Below, one piece after another: positions 9,599-18,524 of a stretch of DNA of 64,000 nt. Source of the DNA: Pseudomonas sp. PH1b (GTDB taxonomy: Bacteria; Pseudomonadota; Gammaproteobacteria; Pseudomonadales; Pseudomonadaceae). The notes under the pieces are model-generated. The model saw only the letters and a list, made by a program, of their open reading frames with translations. It was not told the origin of the DNA and ran no database searches. The translations under genes were made by a program, and so were the position numbers. The stretch lies in the NCBI RefSeq assembly GCF_000633395.1, contig NZ_AYMU01000010.1, positions 62,001 to 126,000 of the forward strand, written 5' to 3'. The first letter of the stretch is position 1, and every line of letters begins with the position of its first letter.

Positions 9599-9631
9599 CA
9601 AAAAAAGGCCAGCGAAACATGCTGGCCTTTT
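9599..9631 (-). terminator. Terminator of the OprD-type porin gene
   Basis: On the minus strand an 11-bp stem (AAAAGGCCAGC/GCTGGCCTTTT, plus-strand 9603-9613 and 9621-9631) ends in a run of U given by the plus-strand A-tract at 9599-9606. It lies 13 bp after the porin stop codon. Confidence 0.9.
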
Positions 9632-9643
9632 GCTTATATCGGT

Positions 9644-10969
9644 TTAGAAAACGTTGATCGGGTAGTCGACGATCACTCGGTATTCATCGGTGTCGTTGTC
9701 CACCGCACCGTAGCCGTTGCCGCCGCGGTTGGTGGCCCACTGCAGGCGGACCGACAGGTCCTTGGCCTTGCCGCCCTGCACCACGTACTTGAGGTCCAGG
9801 TCGCGTTCCCAGTGCTTGGCGTGCTTGCCGTCGGCGCTGTACCAGCTGGAGTAGCCACGGCTGGCCGGGTCGACCTTGGTCAGGTCCAGTTCGCCGCGAG
9901 AATAGGACAGCGCCGAGGTCAGGCCCGGCAGGCCGACTCCGGCGAAATCGTAGGCGTACTTGAGCTTCCACGAGCGCTCGTTGGGACCGTTGAAGTCCGA
10001 GTATTGCTGGGAGTTGTCGAGGTAGATGCTGTCGCCCTGGGCAATGTAGTCGAACGGCGTGTTGCCGTTGACCCGCTGGTAGGCCGCGGTGACGCTATGG
10101 CTGCCAACGCCGACCGTGAAGTGCAGGCTGTAGGTGTTGTTGTCGATGTTGCCCAGCAGGGCCTGGCCGGTGTCCTGGGTGTGATAGAAGTGCAGGCCCG
10201 GATTGAGGCTGACCAGGTCGTTGACCGCGTAGGTGTAGTCCAGGTCGTAGTAATACTGGTTCCAGATGTCCTTGAGCTCGGAGGCATAAAGGCTGCTGGT
10301 CAGCCCCGGGACGCTGCTCCAGGCCACCCCGGCCCAATTCAGGTGCAGGCTTTCGTCACCTTTTGGCAGGTTGCCGTAGGAGGTGCCGATGCGCTTGTGG
10401 CCGCTCTGGTTGTAGAGCTTGGTGAAACTGGCCTGGCCGCCTTCGATCAACCAGCCATCGAAGCTGTGGTTGGTCAGGCTCACGCCACGAAAAGTCTGGG
10501 GCAGCATGCGGCTCATGCCTCCGGCGATCACCGGGTTGTTGAGAAACAGATCGCCGGCCTTGAGCTCGGTATCGAAGGCTCGCATCTTCAAGGTGGCACC
10601 GGTGGTGGAGAACGAACCGGGCGCCTTGTGCTGGCCATCATCACTGACGGGCAGGATGCTCGATTTGCTGGTGCCGCCTCCGCCGTCCAGCTTGAGGCCG
10701 AGCATGGCGTTGGCATCCAGGCCGAAGCCTACGGTGCCCTGGGTGTAGCCGGACTCGAAGACCCCGAGGAAACCTTGGCCCCACTCGATATTGTCGTTGG
10801 CTTGCTGATGCCGGTTGCGATTCATGTAGTAGTTGCGGGCAGTGAGCTTGAGGCTCGAACCGGCGACGAAGCCCTCGTCATTGGGTTCTTCGGCGGCCTG
10901 GCCCAAGGCCGGAATAGTTGCAGCGATTGCAATGAATAGCGGGCTGATTTTCAGCGTGGTCCTGAACAA
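9644..10969 (-). CDS. OprD-family outer-membrane porin
   Basis: Substrate-specific 18-strand beta-barrel porin of the OprD family, which takes up amino acids, peptides or carboxylates. The barrel starts with the family sequence GFVAGSSLKLTARNYYMNRN and ends on a phenylalanine, as outer-membrane proteins do. I choose the TTG at 10969, because AAAGGAG sits 7 bp upstream and gives a clean signal peptide (FRTTLKISPLFIAIAATIPA, cleaved near GQA-AEE). The ATG at 10996 has no ribosome site and would carry this AAAGGAG inside the reading frame. The mature protein is about 415 residues. The substrate cannot be told from sequence. Confidence 0.93.
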   Translation of the reverse strand: MFRTTLKISPLFIAIAATIPALGQAAEEPNDEGFVAGSSLKLTARNYYMNRNRHQQANDNIEWGQGFLGVFESGYTQGTVGFGLDANAMLGLKLDGGGGTSKSSILPVSDDGQHKAPGSFSTTGATLKMRAFDTELKAGDLFLNNPVIAGGMSRMLPQTFRGVSLTNHSFDGWLIEGGQASFTKLYNQSGHKRIGTSYGNLPKGDESLHLNWAGVAWSSVPGLTSSLYASELKDIWNQYYYDLDYTYAVNDLVSLNPGLHFYHTQDTGQALLGNIDNNTYSLHFTVGVGSHSVTAAYQRVNGNTPFDYIAQGDSIYLDNSQQYSDFNGPNERSWKLKYAYDFAGVGLPGLTSALSYSRGELDLTKVDPASRGYSSWYSADGKHAKHWERDLDLKYVVQGGKAKDLSVRLQWATNRGGNGYGAVDNDTDEYRVIVDYPINVF

Positions 10970-11066
10970 CGTGTAGCTCCTTTGGTGAGTGAACATGGTT
11001 TTTTATTGTGAATTCGGTTGTTTCTTATTCTGTACATGACGAATTTGCCGAGGGTTTCTCCACGGC

Positions 11067-11095
11067 AAAAAAAAGCCGCTGAAGTCAGCGGCTTT
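11067..11095 (-). terminator. Terminator of the small secreted-protein gene
   Basis: AAAGCCGCTGA (11072-11082) pairs perfectly with TCAGCGGCTTT (11085-11095). The plus-strand A-run at 11067-11074 becomes a U-tract on the minus-strand transcript of the gene ending at 11160. Confidence 0.88.
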
Positions 11096-11159
11096 AAGAC
11101 AACTTACTCCCGGGTTGAACGCAGAGAAGTTGTCGAGGGAAACGAGTCGGTGGCGCGGA

Positions 11160-11384
11160 TCAACTGTCTTTCTGAGCGTCGCTCTTGCTGTGCTCGGCAG
11201 TGATCTTCTGGGCTTGCTGACTGTCTTGCTGCTGGGCGGCCTGGGCGATCTGCGCTTGTTCGAAGGCGGCGGCTCGGGCGGCATTCTGCGCCACGAAAGC
11301 CTGGGACTCTTCGGCCATGGCGAGAGGCGCCACGAACAGGGAAGACAAAACAAACGCGCTGGCAATACCCATACTGTTGGACAT
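11160..11384 (-). CDS. Small secreted Ala/Gln-rich protein
   Basis: A 74-residue protein I do not recognise. Residues 1-24 form a signal peptide (ASAFVLSSLFVAPLAMA then EES). The mature part of about 50 residues is hydrophilic, with Ala/Gln-rich helix-forming sequence (AARAAAFEQAQIAQAAQQQD) and a charged tail ending AQKDS. AAGAAGG lies 8 bp upstream of the ATG, and the gene has its own terminator, so it is likely a real monocistronic gene. Two overlapping frames in the same place lack these signals. It is probably a periplasmic helical peptide of unknown role. Confidence 0.7.
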   Translation of the reverse strand: MSNSMGIASAFVLSSLFVAPLAMAEESQAFVAQNAARAAAFEQAQIAQAAQQQDSQQAQKITAEHSKSDAQKDS

Positions 11385-11510
11385 TTCTGAAGACCTTCTT
11401 GCAGAGCAAGTTCAATTCGGTGCGACAAAAATATAACCACGACGAGTCCGGAAAAAGAGCCGAACAGGATAAGGACTGTTACAAAAAAAACAATAGTGGG
11501 CGCCGCCTTG

Positions 11511-11591
11511 CAGGAGCTGGCTTGCCAGCGAACACGCCATATCGTCTTGCACCGGATGTGTTGGCGCTTGCGCCGGCAAGCCGGATCCTAC
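11511..11591. repeat. Inverted pair of REP elements (REPIN-like)
   Basis: Plus strand 11511-11531 reads CAGGAGCTGGCTTGCCAGCG, and the reverse complement of 11569-11591 reads GTAGGATCCGGCTTGCCGGC. Both carry the GGCTTGCC core with flanking palindrome typical of P. fluorescens REP sequences. They face each other across about 37 bp, as in a REPIN. The pair lies between the kinase gene (ending at 11611) and the small secreted-protein gene. Confidence 0.8.
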
Positions 11592-11610
11592 CGAATCCGA
11601 GAATCCCGAG

Positions 11611-12975
11611 TCAGCGAGGCAGGTACAGGCCGAAGGTGTTGATGCCCTGGTCGCTGCGCACGAACACGTCGCCACCGTGCATCAGGGCGATGGCCTTGAC
11701 GATGGCCAACCCCAGGCCATGGTTGGCGCCGCTGTTGCTGCGTGAGGCATCGACCCGGTAGAAGCGTTCGAACAACCTGGGCAGGTGTTCGCTGGCGATG
11801 CCTTGTCCCGGGTTGCTGACGGCGATCGCCACCTGCTGTTCCTGCACCTCGATCCGTACCTGGATCACTTCACCGGCCGCGGTGTGCTGTACCGCGTTGC
11901 TCAGCAGATTGATCAGCGCCCGGCGCAGGTGGGCGATCTCGATCCGCACCTGGGCATCGCCCTGGACCTCGACCCTGACCTGGGCGTCTTCGAGAATGAA
12001 GTCCAGGTAGTCCAGGGTGGTGGCCACTTCCGTGGCCAGGGAGGTGCTGGTGAGCTTGGTGGCCTTGCTGCCCTGGTCGGCGCTGGCCAGGAACAGCATG
12101 TCGTTGACGATCGAGCGCAGCCGTTCCAGTTCTTCGAGATTGGATTGCAGTACCTCGAAGTAGTGCTCTGCCGAACGGCCCCGGGTCAGGGCCACCTGGG
12201 TCTGGCCGATCAGGTTGGTCAGGGGCGAGCGCAGTTCATGGGCGACATCGGCGTTGAACGACTCCAGGCGTGAGTAGGCATGCTCGACCCGTTCCAGGGT
12301 GGAGTTGAAGGAATTGACGAACTGGCTCAGCTCCGGCGGCAAGGGCGAGAGTTGCAGGCGGCCGGAGAGGCGCGGCGGAGCCAGGCGCTGGGCTTCCTGG
12401 GACAGCTTGATCAGCGGCTTGAGGCCGATCCGCGCGACCCAGTAGCCCAGGGCCGAGGCCAGCAGCACGCCGACGATGGCCAGGCCGATCAGGGCCATGA
12501 GCAATTGGTGCTGGGTCTGGTGGAAGGTGTCGGTATCGATGGCGATCAGAAAGCGCAGGGCCGGACGCTGCTCCTTGGCCGCCAACTGGCTGACCAGCAC
12601 CTTCAGCGGGTAGGGATGATCGGCCAGGTTCAGGTCGCGCATGCCCAGCGGGCCCTGGGCGAATGCACGGATCTGTGGATCAGGATTACCGTATTCATAG
12701 GCCTCGTCGCCACTCACCGCCCAGAAACGGATGCGCTTGTCTTCCTCGCTCAGCAGTTTGAGCTTGCTGGTGATCTTGCCCCAGTGCTCGGGATTGCCGT
12801 AGCGGGTCAGGGCCGATTCCAGCACGCTGTAGCGCGCATCCAGCTCGGCTTCGGGCAACAGGCCCAGGCCCTTGTCCACCTGCTGATAGAGCGCACCGCC
12901 GATCAGCAGGAAGATCAGCAGCGCCACCAGGGTGAACAGCCCACTCAGGCGCAGGGCAATGGAATTACTGCGCAC
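11611..12975 (-). CDS. Sensor histidine kinase of the CusS/CopS type
   Basis: Membrane kinase partner of the response regulator just upstream. I start it at the GTG at 12975, which overlaps the regulator's stop region by 11 bp. The longer open frame runs out of frame through the regulator gene and is not coding. The 454-residue protein has a membrane segment at about 11-30, a periplasmic region (31-155), a second segment (about 158-180), HAMP, a HisKA domain with the phosphorylated His246 in DVAHELRSPLTNL, and an HATPase domain (N-box ALINLLSNAVQHT, G-box GLGLAIVKAI). CusS-type kinases sense Cu/Ag, but this one is linked to an HAE1-like pump, so the signal is uncertain. Confidence 0.92.
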   Translation of the reverse strand: MRSNSIALRLSGLFTLVALLIFLLIGGALYQQVDKGLGLLPEAELDARYSVLESALTRYGNPEHWGKITSKLKLLSEEDKRIRFWAVSGDEAYEYGNPDPQIRAFAQGPLGMRDLNLADHPYPLKVLVSQLAAKEQRPALRFLIAIDTDTFHQTQHQLLMALIGLAIVGVLLASALGYWVARIGLKPLIKLSQEAQRLAPPRLSGRLQLSPLPPELSQFVNSFNSTLERVEHAYSRLESFNADVAHELRSPLTNLIGQTQVALTRGRSAEHYFEVLQSNLEELERLRSIVNDMLFLASADQGSKATKLTSTSLATEVATTLDYLDFILEDAQVRVEVQGDAQVRIEIAHLRRALINLLSNAVQHTAAGEVIQVRIEVQEQQVAIAVSNPGQGIASEHLPRLFERFYRVDASRSNSGANHGLGLAIVKAIALMHGGDVFVRSDQGINTFGLYLPR

Positions 12976-13642
12976 TGCGGTTCTCCAGCACATAGCCCAT
13001 GCCACGAATGGTGTGCAGCAGCTTCTGCTCGAAGGGGCCGTCGAGCTTGGCCCGCAGGCGCTTGATCGCCACCTCGACGACATTGGCGTCGCTGTCGAAA
13101 TTGATGTCCCAGACCATCTCGGCAATCGAGGTCTTGGATAGGATCTCGCCCTGGCGTCGGGCCAGTACACTGAGCAGGGAAAACTCCTTGGCGGTCAGGT
13201 CCAGGCGGGTGCCGGAGCGGCTGGCCTTGCGGCTGATGAGGTCGATCCACAGGTCGGCGATGCTGATCTGCACCGGCTCGTGGCCGCCGCTGCGGCGGGT
13301 CAGGGCCTGCAGGCGAGCCACCAGCTCAAGGAAGGAAAACGGCTTGCCCAGGTAATCGTCGGCGCCGTCGCGCAGGCCCTTGATCCGATCCTCCACGCGC
13401 TCCCTGGCGGTGAGCATGATCACCGGGGTCTGTTTGCGCGCCCGTAGCGCCCGCAGCACGCCAAAACCGTCCAGGCCGGGGAGCATCACGTCCAGCACTA
13501 TCACCGCATAGTCGCCTTCCAGGGCCAGATGCAGGCCCTCGACGCCATCCCGGGCCAGGTCCACGGTGTAGCCCTGTTCAGTCAGGCCGCGGTGCAGGTA
13601 GTCCGCGGTTTTTTCTTCATCTTCGATTATCAGAACGCGCAT
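12965..13642 (-). CDS. OmpR-family response regulator of the CusR/CopR type
   Basis: DNA-binding response regulator of 225 residues. The receiver domain (1-115) has the acidic pocket EDE at 7-9, the phosphorylated Asp51 in VLDVMLPG, Thr in MLTARE and Lys in GKPF. A winged-helix domain follows (about 128-222, ending RGMGYVLE). The start lies 8 bp after the RND permease stop and the end overlaps the kinase by 11 bp, so pump and two-component system form one operon and autoregulation of the pump is likely. Confidence 0.94.
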   Translation of the reverse strand: MRVLIIEDEEKTADYLHRGLTEQGYTVDLARDGVEGLHLALEGDYAVIVLDVMLPGLDGFGVLRALRARKQTPVIMLTARERVEDRIKGLRDGADDYLGKPFSFLELVARLQALTRRSGGHEPVQISIADLWIDLISRKASRSGTRLDLTAKEFSLLSVLARRQGEILSKTSIAEMVWDINFDSDANVVEVAIKRLRAKLDGPFEQKLLHTIRGMGYVLENRSAQ

Positions 13643-13650
13643 GACCCGCC

Positions 13651-16600
13651 TCAGGTATTGGTGGCCGGCGACAGCGCCGGCTGGGGCCGGTGGAACAGCC
13701 GCTCAAGCCACAAGTATATGACCGGCGTGGTGAACAGCGTCAGCGCCTGGCTCACCAGCAGGCCACCGACCACGGCGATGCCCAGGGGCTGGCGCAGTTC
13801 GGCGCCGGCACCGTAGCCGAGCATCAGCGGCAGGGCGCCGAGCAGGGCGGCGAGGGTGGTCATGATGATCGGCCGGAACCGAGTGATGCAGGCCTGGTAG
13901 ATCGCCTCTTCCGGCGCCAGGCCCCCATTGCGTTGGGCTTCCAGGGCGAAGTCGATCATCAGGATGCCGTTCTTCTTGACGATGCCGATCAACAGCACCA
14001 GGCCGATCAGCGCCATGATCGAAAAGTCCTGGCCACAGAGCCAGAGCATCAACAGGGCACCGAGACCGGCCGAGGGCAGGGTGGAGATGATGGTCAGCGG
14101 GTGCACGAAGCTTTCGTACAGCACCCCGAGGATGATGTAGACCGCCACCAGCGCCGCGAGGATCAGGTATGGCTGGCTGGCCAGGGAACTCTGGAAGGCC
14201 TGGGCCGCGCCCTGGAAGTTGCCGCTGATGGCCGCCGGCATGCCGATCTCGGCCTTGGCCTGGTTGAGCAGGACCACCGCGTCACCCAGGGCCACGCCGG
14301 GGGCCAGGTTGAACGACAGGTTGGCGGCCGGGAACATGCCGTCGTGGGCAATCGACAGTGGGCCGATGGTGGGGGCATCGAAGCGCGCCAGGGCCGACAG
14401 CGGCACCATCTCTCCGGTCAACGGCGAGCGCAGGTAGAAGTAGTTGAGGCTTTCGGCCTTGCCGCGTTGCTGGGTGTCGAGTTCGAGGATCACGTTGTAC
14501 TGGTTGATCTCGGTCTGGAACTCGTTGATCTGGCGCTGGCCGAAGGCATCGTACAGCGCCTCGTCGACATCGCTGGCGGTGAGGCCGAAGCGGGCGGCGG
14601 CGACCCGGTCGATGTTGATGTGGGTGATGCTGCCGCCCAGTTGCAGGTCGTTGGATATATCGCGGAAGGCCGGGTTGCTGCGCAGCTTCTCGGTCAGGCG
14701 CTGGGTCCAGGTGCTCAGGGTCGGGCCGTCGTTGCTTTTGAGCACGTACTGGTACTGGGCGCGACTCGGGCCGGAGCTGAGGTTGATGTCCTGGCCGGCC
14801 CGCAGGTAGAGGACGATGCCGGGCACCTTCATCAGCTGCGGGCGGATGCGGTCGATAAAGGCGCTGGCGGAGACATCCCGGTCGCCGCGACCCTTCAGCG
14901 AGATCCAGAAGCGTCCGTTGGCGATGGTCTGGTTGCTCCCGGAGACCCCCACGGAATGGGAGAAGGCCTGTACCGCCGGGTCGGCGGCGACGATCTCGGC
15001 CAGGGCCTGGTGCTTTTTCACCATGTCCGGGTAGGAAATGTCCGCGGCGGCTTCGGTGGTGCCGAGGACGAAGCCGGTGTCCTGCACCGGGAAGAAGCCC
15101 TTGGGAATCAGAACATAGCCGGCAATGGCCATGCTCAGGGTCAGGCCGAAGATCCCCAGCATCAGTTTCTGATGGGCCAGGGCCTTGCGCAGGCCGCGCT
15201 CGTAGACCGCCAGCAGGCGCTCGCCGAAGCCTGGCTTGGCATGGGCCGGGTGCACCGGGGCGCGCATGAACAGGGCCGCCAGGGTGGGGGCCAGGGTCAG
15301 CGAGACCACCACCGAAATCATGATGGTGGAAGTGGCGGTCAGGGCGAACTCCTTGAACAGCCGGCCGACCACGCCGCCCATGAACAATAGGGGAATGAAC
15401 GCCGCCACCAGGGAGAAACTGATGGAGACCACGGTGAAGCCGATCTCGCCGGCGCCCTTGATTGCCGCCTCGCGCATGCCGTCACCGGCTTCCAGGTGAC
15501 GGTGGATGTTCTCCACCACCACGATGGCATCGTCCACCACAAAGCCCACGGCAATGACGATGGCCACCAGGGTCAGGTTGTTCAGGCTGAAGCCCATGAC
15601 GTACATCAGGGCGAAGCTGGCAATCAGTGACACGCCGAGCACCGCAGAGACGATCAGGGTTGCCGACCACTGGCGCAGGAACAGCGCCATCACCGCCACG
15701 ACCAGGAGCACCGCGATCAGCAGGGTGATTTCCACCTCATGCAGCGAGGCGCGGATGGTCTGGGTGCGGTCCACCAGCACGTTGACCTGTACCGAGGCCG
15801 GCAGCATCGCCTCAAGCCCCGGCAGGGCGGCCTGGATGCGATCCACGGTGTCGACGATGTTGGCCCCGGGCTGGCGCGAGATCACCAGGTTGACCCCGGG
15901 TTGATCGCCGGACCAGGCCTGGACGTAGGCATCTTCCGAGCCGTTGACCACCCGCGCCACGTCCTGCAGGTGCACCGGTGCCCCATCCTTGTAGGAAACG
16001 ATCAACTGGCCGTATTCCTCGGGGTGGAACAGCTGGTCGTTGGTGGACAGGGTGGAGATGCTCGATTCACCGTACAGCGCACCCTTGGCCAGGTTGAGGC
16101 TGGTCTGCTGGATCGCCAGGCGGATGTCGGCCAGGGTCAGGCCGATGGCCGCCAGCTTGTCCGCCGAGGCCTGGACCCGAATCGCCGGGCGCTGCTGGCC
16201 GGTGATGTTGATCTGGCCGACCCCGTCGATCTGGCTGATCTGCCGGGCCAACAGGGTTTCCGCGTAGTCGCTGAGCTCGGTGCCGGGCATCTGCGTCGAA
16301 CTGATGCTGAGGATCAGCACCGGGCTGTCCGCCGGGTTGACCTTCTTCCAGGTGGGCAGTGTGGGCATGTCCTTGGGGAGCTTGCCGGCCGCGGTATTGA
16401 TCGCCGCCTGCACTTCCTGGGCCGCGGTATCGATGCTCTTGTTCAGGGTGAACTGCAGGGTCAGCAGCGACGAACCCAGGGCGCTGCTGGAGGTCATCTG
16501 GGTCATGCCGGGGATGGCGCTGAACTGCACTTCCAGGGGCGTGGCTACCGATGAGGCCATGGTGTCCGGGCTGGCGCCGGGCAGGGCCGCCGATACCTGG

Positions 16601-16746
16601 ATGGTGGGAAACTCGGCTTCCGGCAGCGGTGCCACCGGCAGGCGCGGAAAGGCAATCAGCCCCAGCAGCACCAGGGCGAAGGTCAGCAGGACGGTGGCGA
16701 CCGGATGGTCGACGCACCAGGCGGATACCGAGCCGCGCCCCTTCAT
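13651..16746 (-). CDS. RND efflux permease (MdtC/MuxC-like)
   Basis: Inner-membrane proton-driven RND pump of 1031 residues, the normal length. It has 12 membrane segments and two large periplasmic loops. The transmembrane-4 proton relay Asp405-Asp406 is visible in VGFVVDDAIVVVENI, as in multidrug (HAE1) and MdtB/MdtC/MuxB/MuxC pumps. Heavy-metal (HME) pumps carry a different motif here, so drugs or bile-type compounds are the likely substrates despite the metal-type regulator. It overlaps the fusion-protein gene by 4 bp (ATGA). There is only one RND gene here, unlike the paired mdtBC/muxBC systems. Confidence 0.93.
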   Translation of the reverse strand: MKGRGSVSAWCVDHPVATVLLTFALVLLGLIAFPRLPVAPLPEAEFPTIQVSAALPGASPDTMASSVATPLEVQFSAIPGMTQMTSSSALGSSLLTLQFTLNKSIDTAAQEVQAAINTAAGKLPKDMPTLPTWKKVNPADSPVLILSISSTQMPGTELSDYAETLLARQISQIDGVGQINITGQQRPAIRVQASADKLAAIGLTLADIRLAIQQTSLNLAKGALYGESSISTLSTNDQLFHPEEYGQLIVSYKDGAPVHLQDVARVVNGSEDAYVQAWSGDQPGVNLVISRQPGANIVDTVDRIQAALPGLEAMLPASVQVNVLVDRTQTIRASLHEVEITLLIAVLLVVAVMALFLRQWSATLIVSAVLGVSLIASFALMYVMGFSLNNLTLVAIVIAVGFVVDDAIVVVENIHRHLEAGDGMREAAIKGAGEIGFTVVSISFSLVAAFIPLLFMGGVVGRLFKEFALTATSTIMISVVVSLTLAPTLAALFMRAPVHPAHAKPGFGERLLAVYERGLRKALAHQKLMLGIFGLTLSMAIAGYVLIPKGFFPVQDTGFVLGTTEAAADISYPDMVKKHQALAEIVAADPAVQAFSHSVGVSGSNQTIANGRFWISLKGRGDRDVSASAFIDRIRPQLMKVPGIVLYLRAGQDINLSSGPSRAQYQYVLKSNDGPTLSTWTQRLTEKLRSNPAFRDISNDLQLGGSITHINIDRVAAARFGLTASDVDEALYDAFGQRQINEFQTEINQYNVILELDTQQRGKAESLNYFYLRSPLTGEMVPLSALARFDAPTIGPLSIAHDGMFPAANLSFNLAPGVALGDAVVLLNQAKAEIGMPAAISGNFQGAAQAFQSSLASQPYLILAALVAVYIILGVLYESFVHPLTIISTLPSAGLGALLMLWLCGQDFSIMALIGLVLLIGIVKKNGILMIDFALEAQRNGGLAPEEAIYQACITRFRPIIMTTLAALLGALPLMLGYGAGAELRQPLGIAVVGGLLVSQALTLFTTPVIYLWLERLFHRPQPALSPATNT

Positions 16747-17903
16747 GGCTTGGGCTCCGAGGCCTGGACCACCTGGGGCGGATCGCTGAGTACCTGGACC
16801 CGGGAACCGGGCTTGAGCCGCGACTGGCCATCGCTGACCAGCACGTCACCGGCCTGGACCCCGGCAATGATGCTCAGGTCGCTGTCCTGATACACCACCT
16901 GCACCGGCACGGCTTCCACTTGCTGGTCCTTGACCCGGTAGACGAAGTGCTGGTCCAGGCCGCGCTGGACCACCGTCGGCGGTACGGTCAGTGCATCCTG
17001 GTCCAGGGCCGTCTGGATCTGCACCGTGACCAGTTGGCCGGGCCAGAGCTTCTGCTGGGCGTTGTCGAACTCCGCCTTGGCGCGGATGGTGCCGGTGCCC
17101 GCGTTGATCTGGTTGTCGATCAGGGTCAGGTGGCCGTTGCCGAGCAAGGCCCCGGCGCTATTGCTGTCGGCTCCCAGGTAGGCCTTGACCGCGGCGGGGG
17201 ACTGGGCATGAATCAGTTGCTGCAAGGTCGGCAGCATTTGCTGGGGCAGGGAGAACTCCACGGCGATGGGGTCGATCTGGGTCACCGAGAACAGGCCCTG
17301 GGTATCGCTCATGCGCAGGAAGTTGCCTTCATCCACGCTGCGAATCCCTACCCGACCGGTGACGGGAGAGCGGATCTGGGTGTAGGAGAGTTGCACCTGG
17401 GCGGCGTCAATGGCGGCCTGGTTGCCCTGGGCCGTAGCGTTGAGCTGATTGACCAGGGCCACTTGCTGGTCATAGGTCTGCTTCGAGATACCGTCATCCA
17501 CCGACAACAGCTTGTAGCGCTTGAGGTTGATCTGCGCCACCTGCAACTGGGCCTGGTTCTGCGCCAGTTGGGCCCGGGCCTGATCCAGGCTGGCGCGGAT
17601 CGAGCGGTCATCGAGGGTGGCCAGCAGGTCGCCGGCCTTCACCAGTTGTCCCTCCTTGACCAGCAGCCTGGTGAGGATGCCGTCCACCTGGGGACGAATG
17701 ACCACGCTGTGCAGCGACAGCACCGAGCCAATGCCGCTGGCATAGCGCGGCACGTCCTGGCGGATCACGTCCACTACCCGCACCGGAATTGCCGTAGGGG
17801 CGGCCAGCTTGGCGGTCGCCGGTTTGTTCAGGAGCCACAGCGCCACGGCACTGAGGCCCACGAGTAGCGCTACGGTCACGACGGTTTTCTTGGCAATGGG
17901 CAT
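16743..17903 (-). CDS. RND efflux periplasmic adaptor (membrane fusion protein, MdtA-like)
   Basis: Periplasmic adaptor that links the RND permease to an outer-membrane channel. The 386-residue protein has an N-terminal uncleaved anchor (about 8-24, VVTVALLVGLSAVALWLL), the lipoyl half-motifs, a long alpha-hairpin (about 95-150, rich in Gln/Ala/Leu) and beta-barrel domains. It is first in the pump operon. No outer-membrane factor gene lies nearby, so a shared TolC/OprM-type channel is expected. Confidence 0.93.
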   Translation of the reverse strand: MPIAKKTVVTVALLVGLSAVALWLLNKPATAKLAAPTAIPVRVVDVIRQDVPRYASGIGSVLSLHSVVIRPQVDGILTRLLVKEGQLVKAGDLLATLDDRSIRASLDQARAQLAQNQAQLQVAQINLKRYKLLSVDDGISKQTYDQQVALVNQLNATAQGNQAAIDAAQVQLSYTQIRSPVTGRVGIRSVDEGNFLRMSDTQGLFSVTQIDPIAVEFSLPQQMLPTLQQLIHAQSPAAVKAYLGADSNSAGALLGNGHLTLIDNQINAGTGTIRAKAEFDNAQQKLWPGQLVTVQIQTALDQDALTVPPTVVQRGLDQHFVYRVKDQQVEAVPVQVVYQDSDLSIIAGVQAGDVLVSDGQSRLKPGSRVQVLSDPPQVVQASEPKP

Positions 17904-18043
17904 GGGATGAGAACGCCGGGGGCAATGATGTCGGAAAGATGGCCATGATCTGAGGACAGTTATAGTCCGGCAACCCGGTCAGCAAGGTGACGGCCAGCTG
18001 TCGGCGCTGTCAGAAAAGCCCCGGCCCACCCCGGCAACCCAGG

Positions 18044-18071
18044 TTAAAGATCGCTGGCACACGGGTATACT
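18044..18071 (+). promoter_or_regulatory. Candidate sigma-70 promoter of the small gene at 18128
   Basis: TATACT (18066-18071, 5/6 to the -10 consensus) has TTAAAG at 18044-18049 as a weak -35, with a 16-bp spacer. It lies about 57 bp upstream of the ATG. The -35 match is poor, so this is tentative. Confidence 0.35.
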
Positions 18072-18127
18072 GCCGTCCACTGTGGCCTGTCCCTTGGCCC
18101 GGATTCCTTTTTCCCCCTGGAGTTTTC

Positions 18128-18367
18128 ATGACTTCCCCTGTACAGCCCCCTGCGGATGACGCCGTGAGCGTCGATCCTGCGGTCGAGTCGACCGTCACCG
18201 AGGACAAGGCCGCGATCCCGGCATTCAAGTTTCCGTTCAAGCCGTCCGAATTCGCCCCGGCGAAGAACGCCCAGCAGCCCTGGTACAAGAACGGCGCCAG
18301 CAATGGCCACACCAAGACCCCCGGCGCAGCGCCTCCCGGTACCCGTCGCTCCATGGGCAAGCGTTGA
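18128..18367 (+). CDS. Small proline-rich protein of unknown function
   Basis: A 79-residue protein I cannot assign to a family. The ATG at 18128 has CTGGAG 5-10 bp upstream; a longer in-frame extension back to 17987 has no ribosome site. The sequence is low in complexity and probably disordered: an acidic Pro/Val/Glu-rich N-terminus, a central FKFPFKPSEFAPAKN segment and a basic tail ending RRSMGKR. It has no signal peptide or membrane segment. It stands alone, divergent from the efflux operon. Confidence 0.65.
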   Translation: MTSPVQPPADDAVSVDPAVESTVTEDKAAIPAFKFPFKPSEFAPAKNAQQPWYKNGASNGHTKTPGAAPPGTRRSMGKR

Positions 18368-18524
18368 TATCGCCGACAATCGAAGACAAAGCCCTGATTT
18401 GCGCTTTTTAATCGCAATGATGGCTAATTGCTTTAAACCTGAGCTGGATCAGTATTTGTGGCATCAGTGCGCTTAGAGTCAGCAGCCCTGCCGACTCCAC
18501 CCAACACAGACGAGCGCGCTATCC

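Noticed and set aside
12976..13170. N-terminal extension of the CusS-like kinase
   Set aside because: It runs out of frame through the response-regulator gene and reads as Arg/Ser/Pro-rich noise; the GTG at 12975 is coupled to the regulator stop.
13690..15390. 566-codon open frame on the plus strand inside the RND permease gene
   Set aside because: Antisense shadow of a well-defined RND permease; composition is typical of mirror frames.
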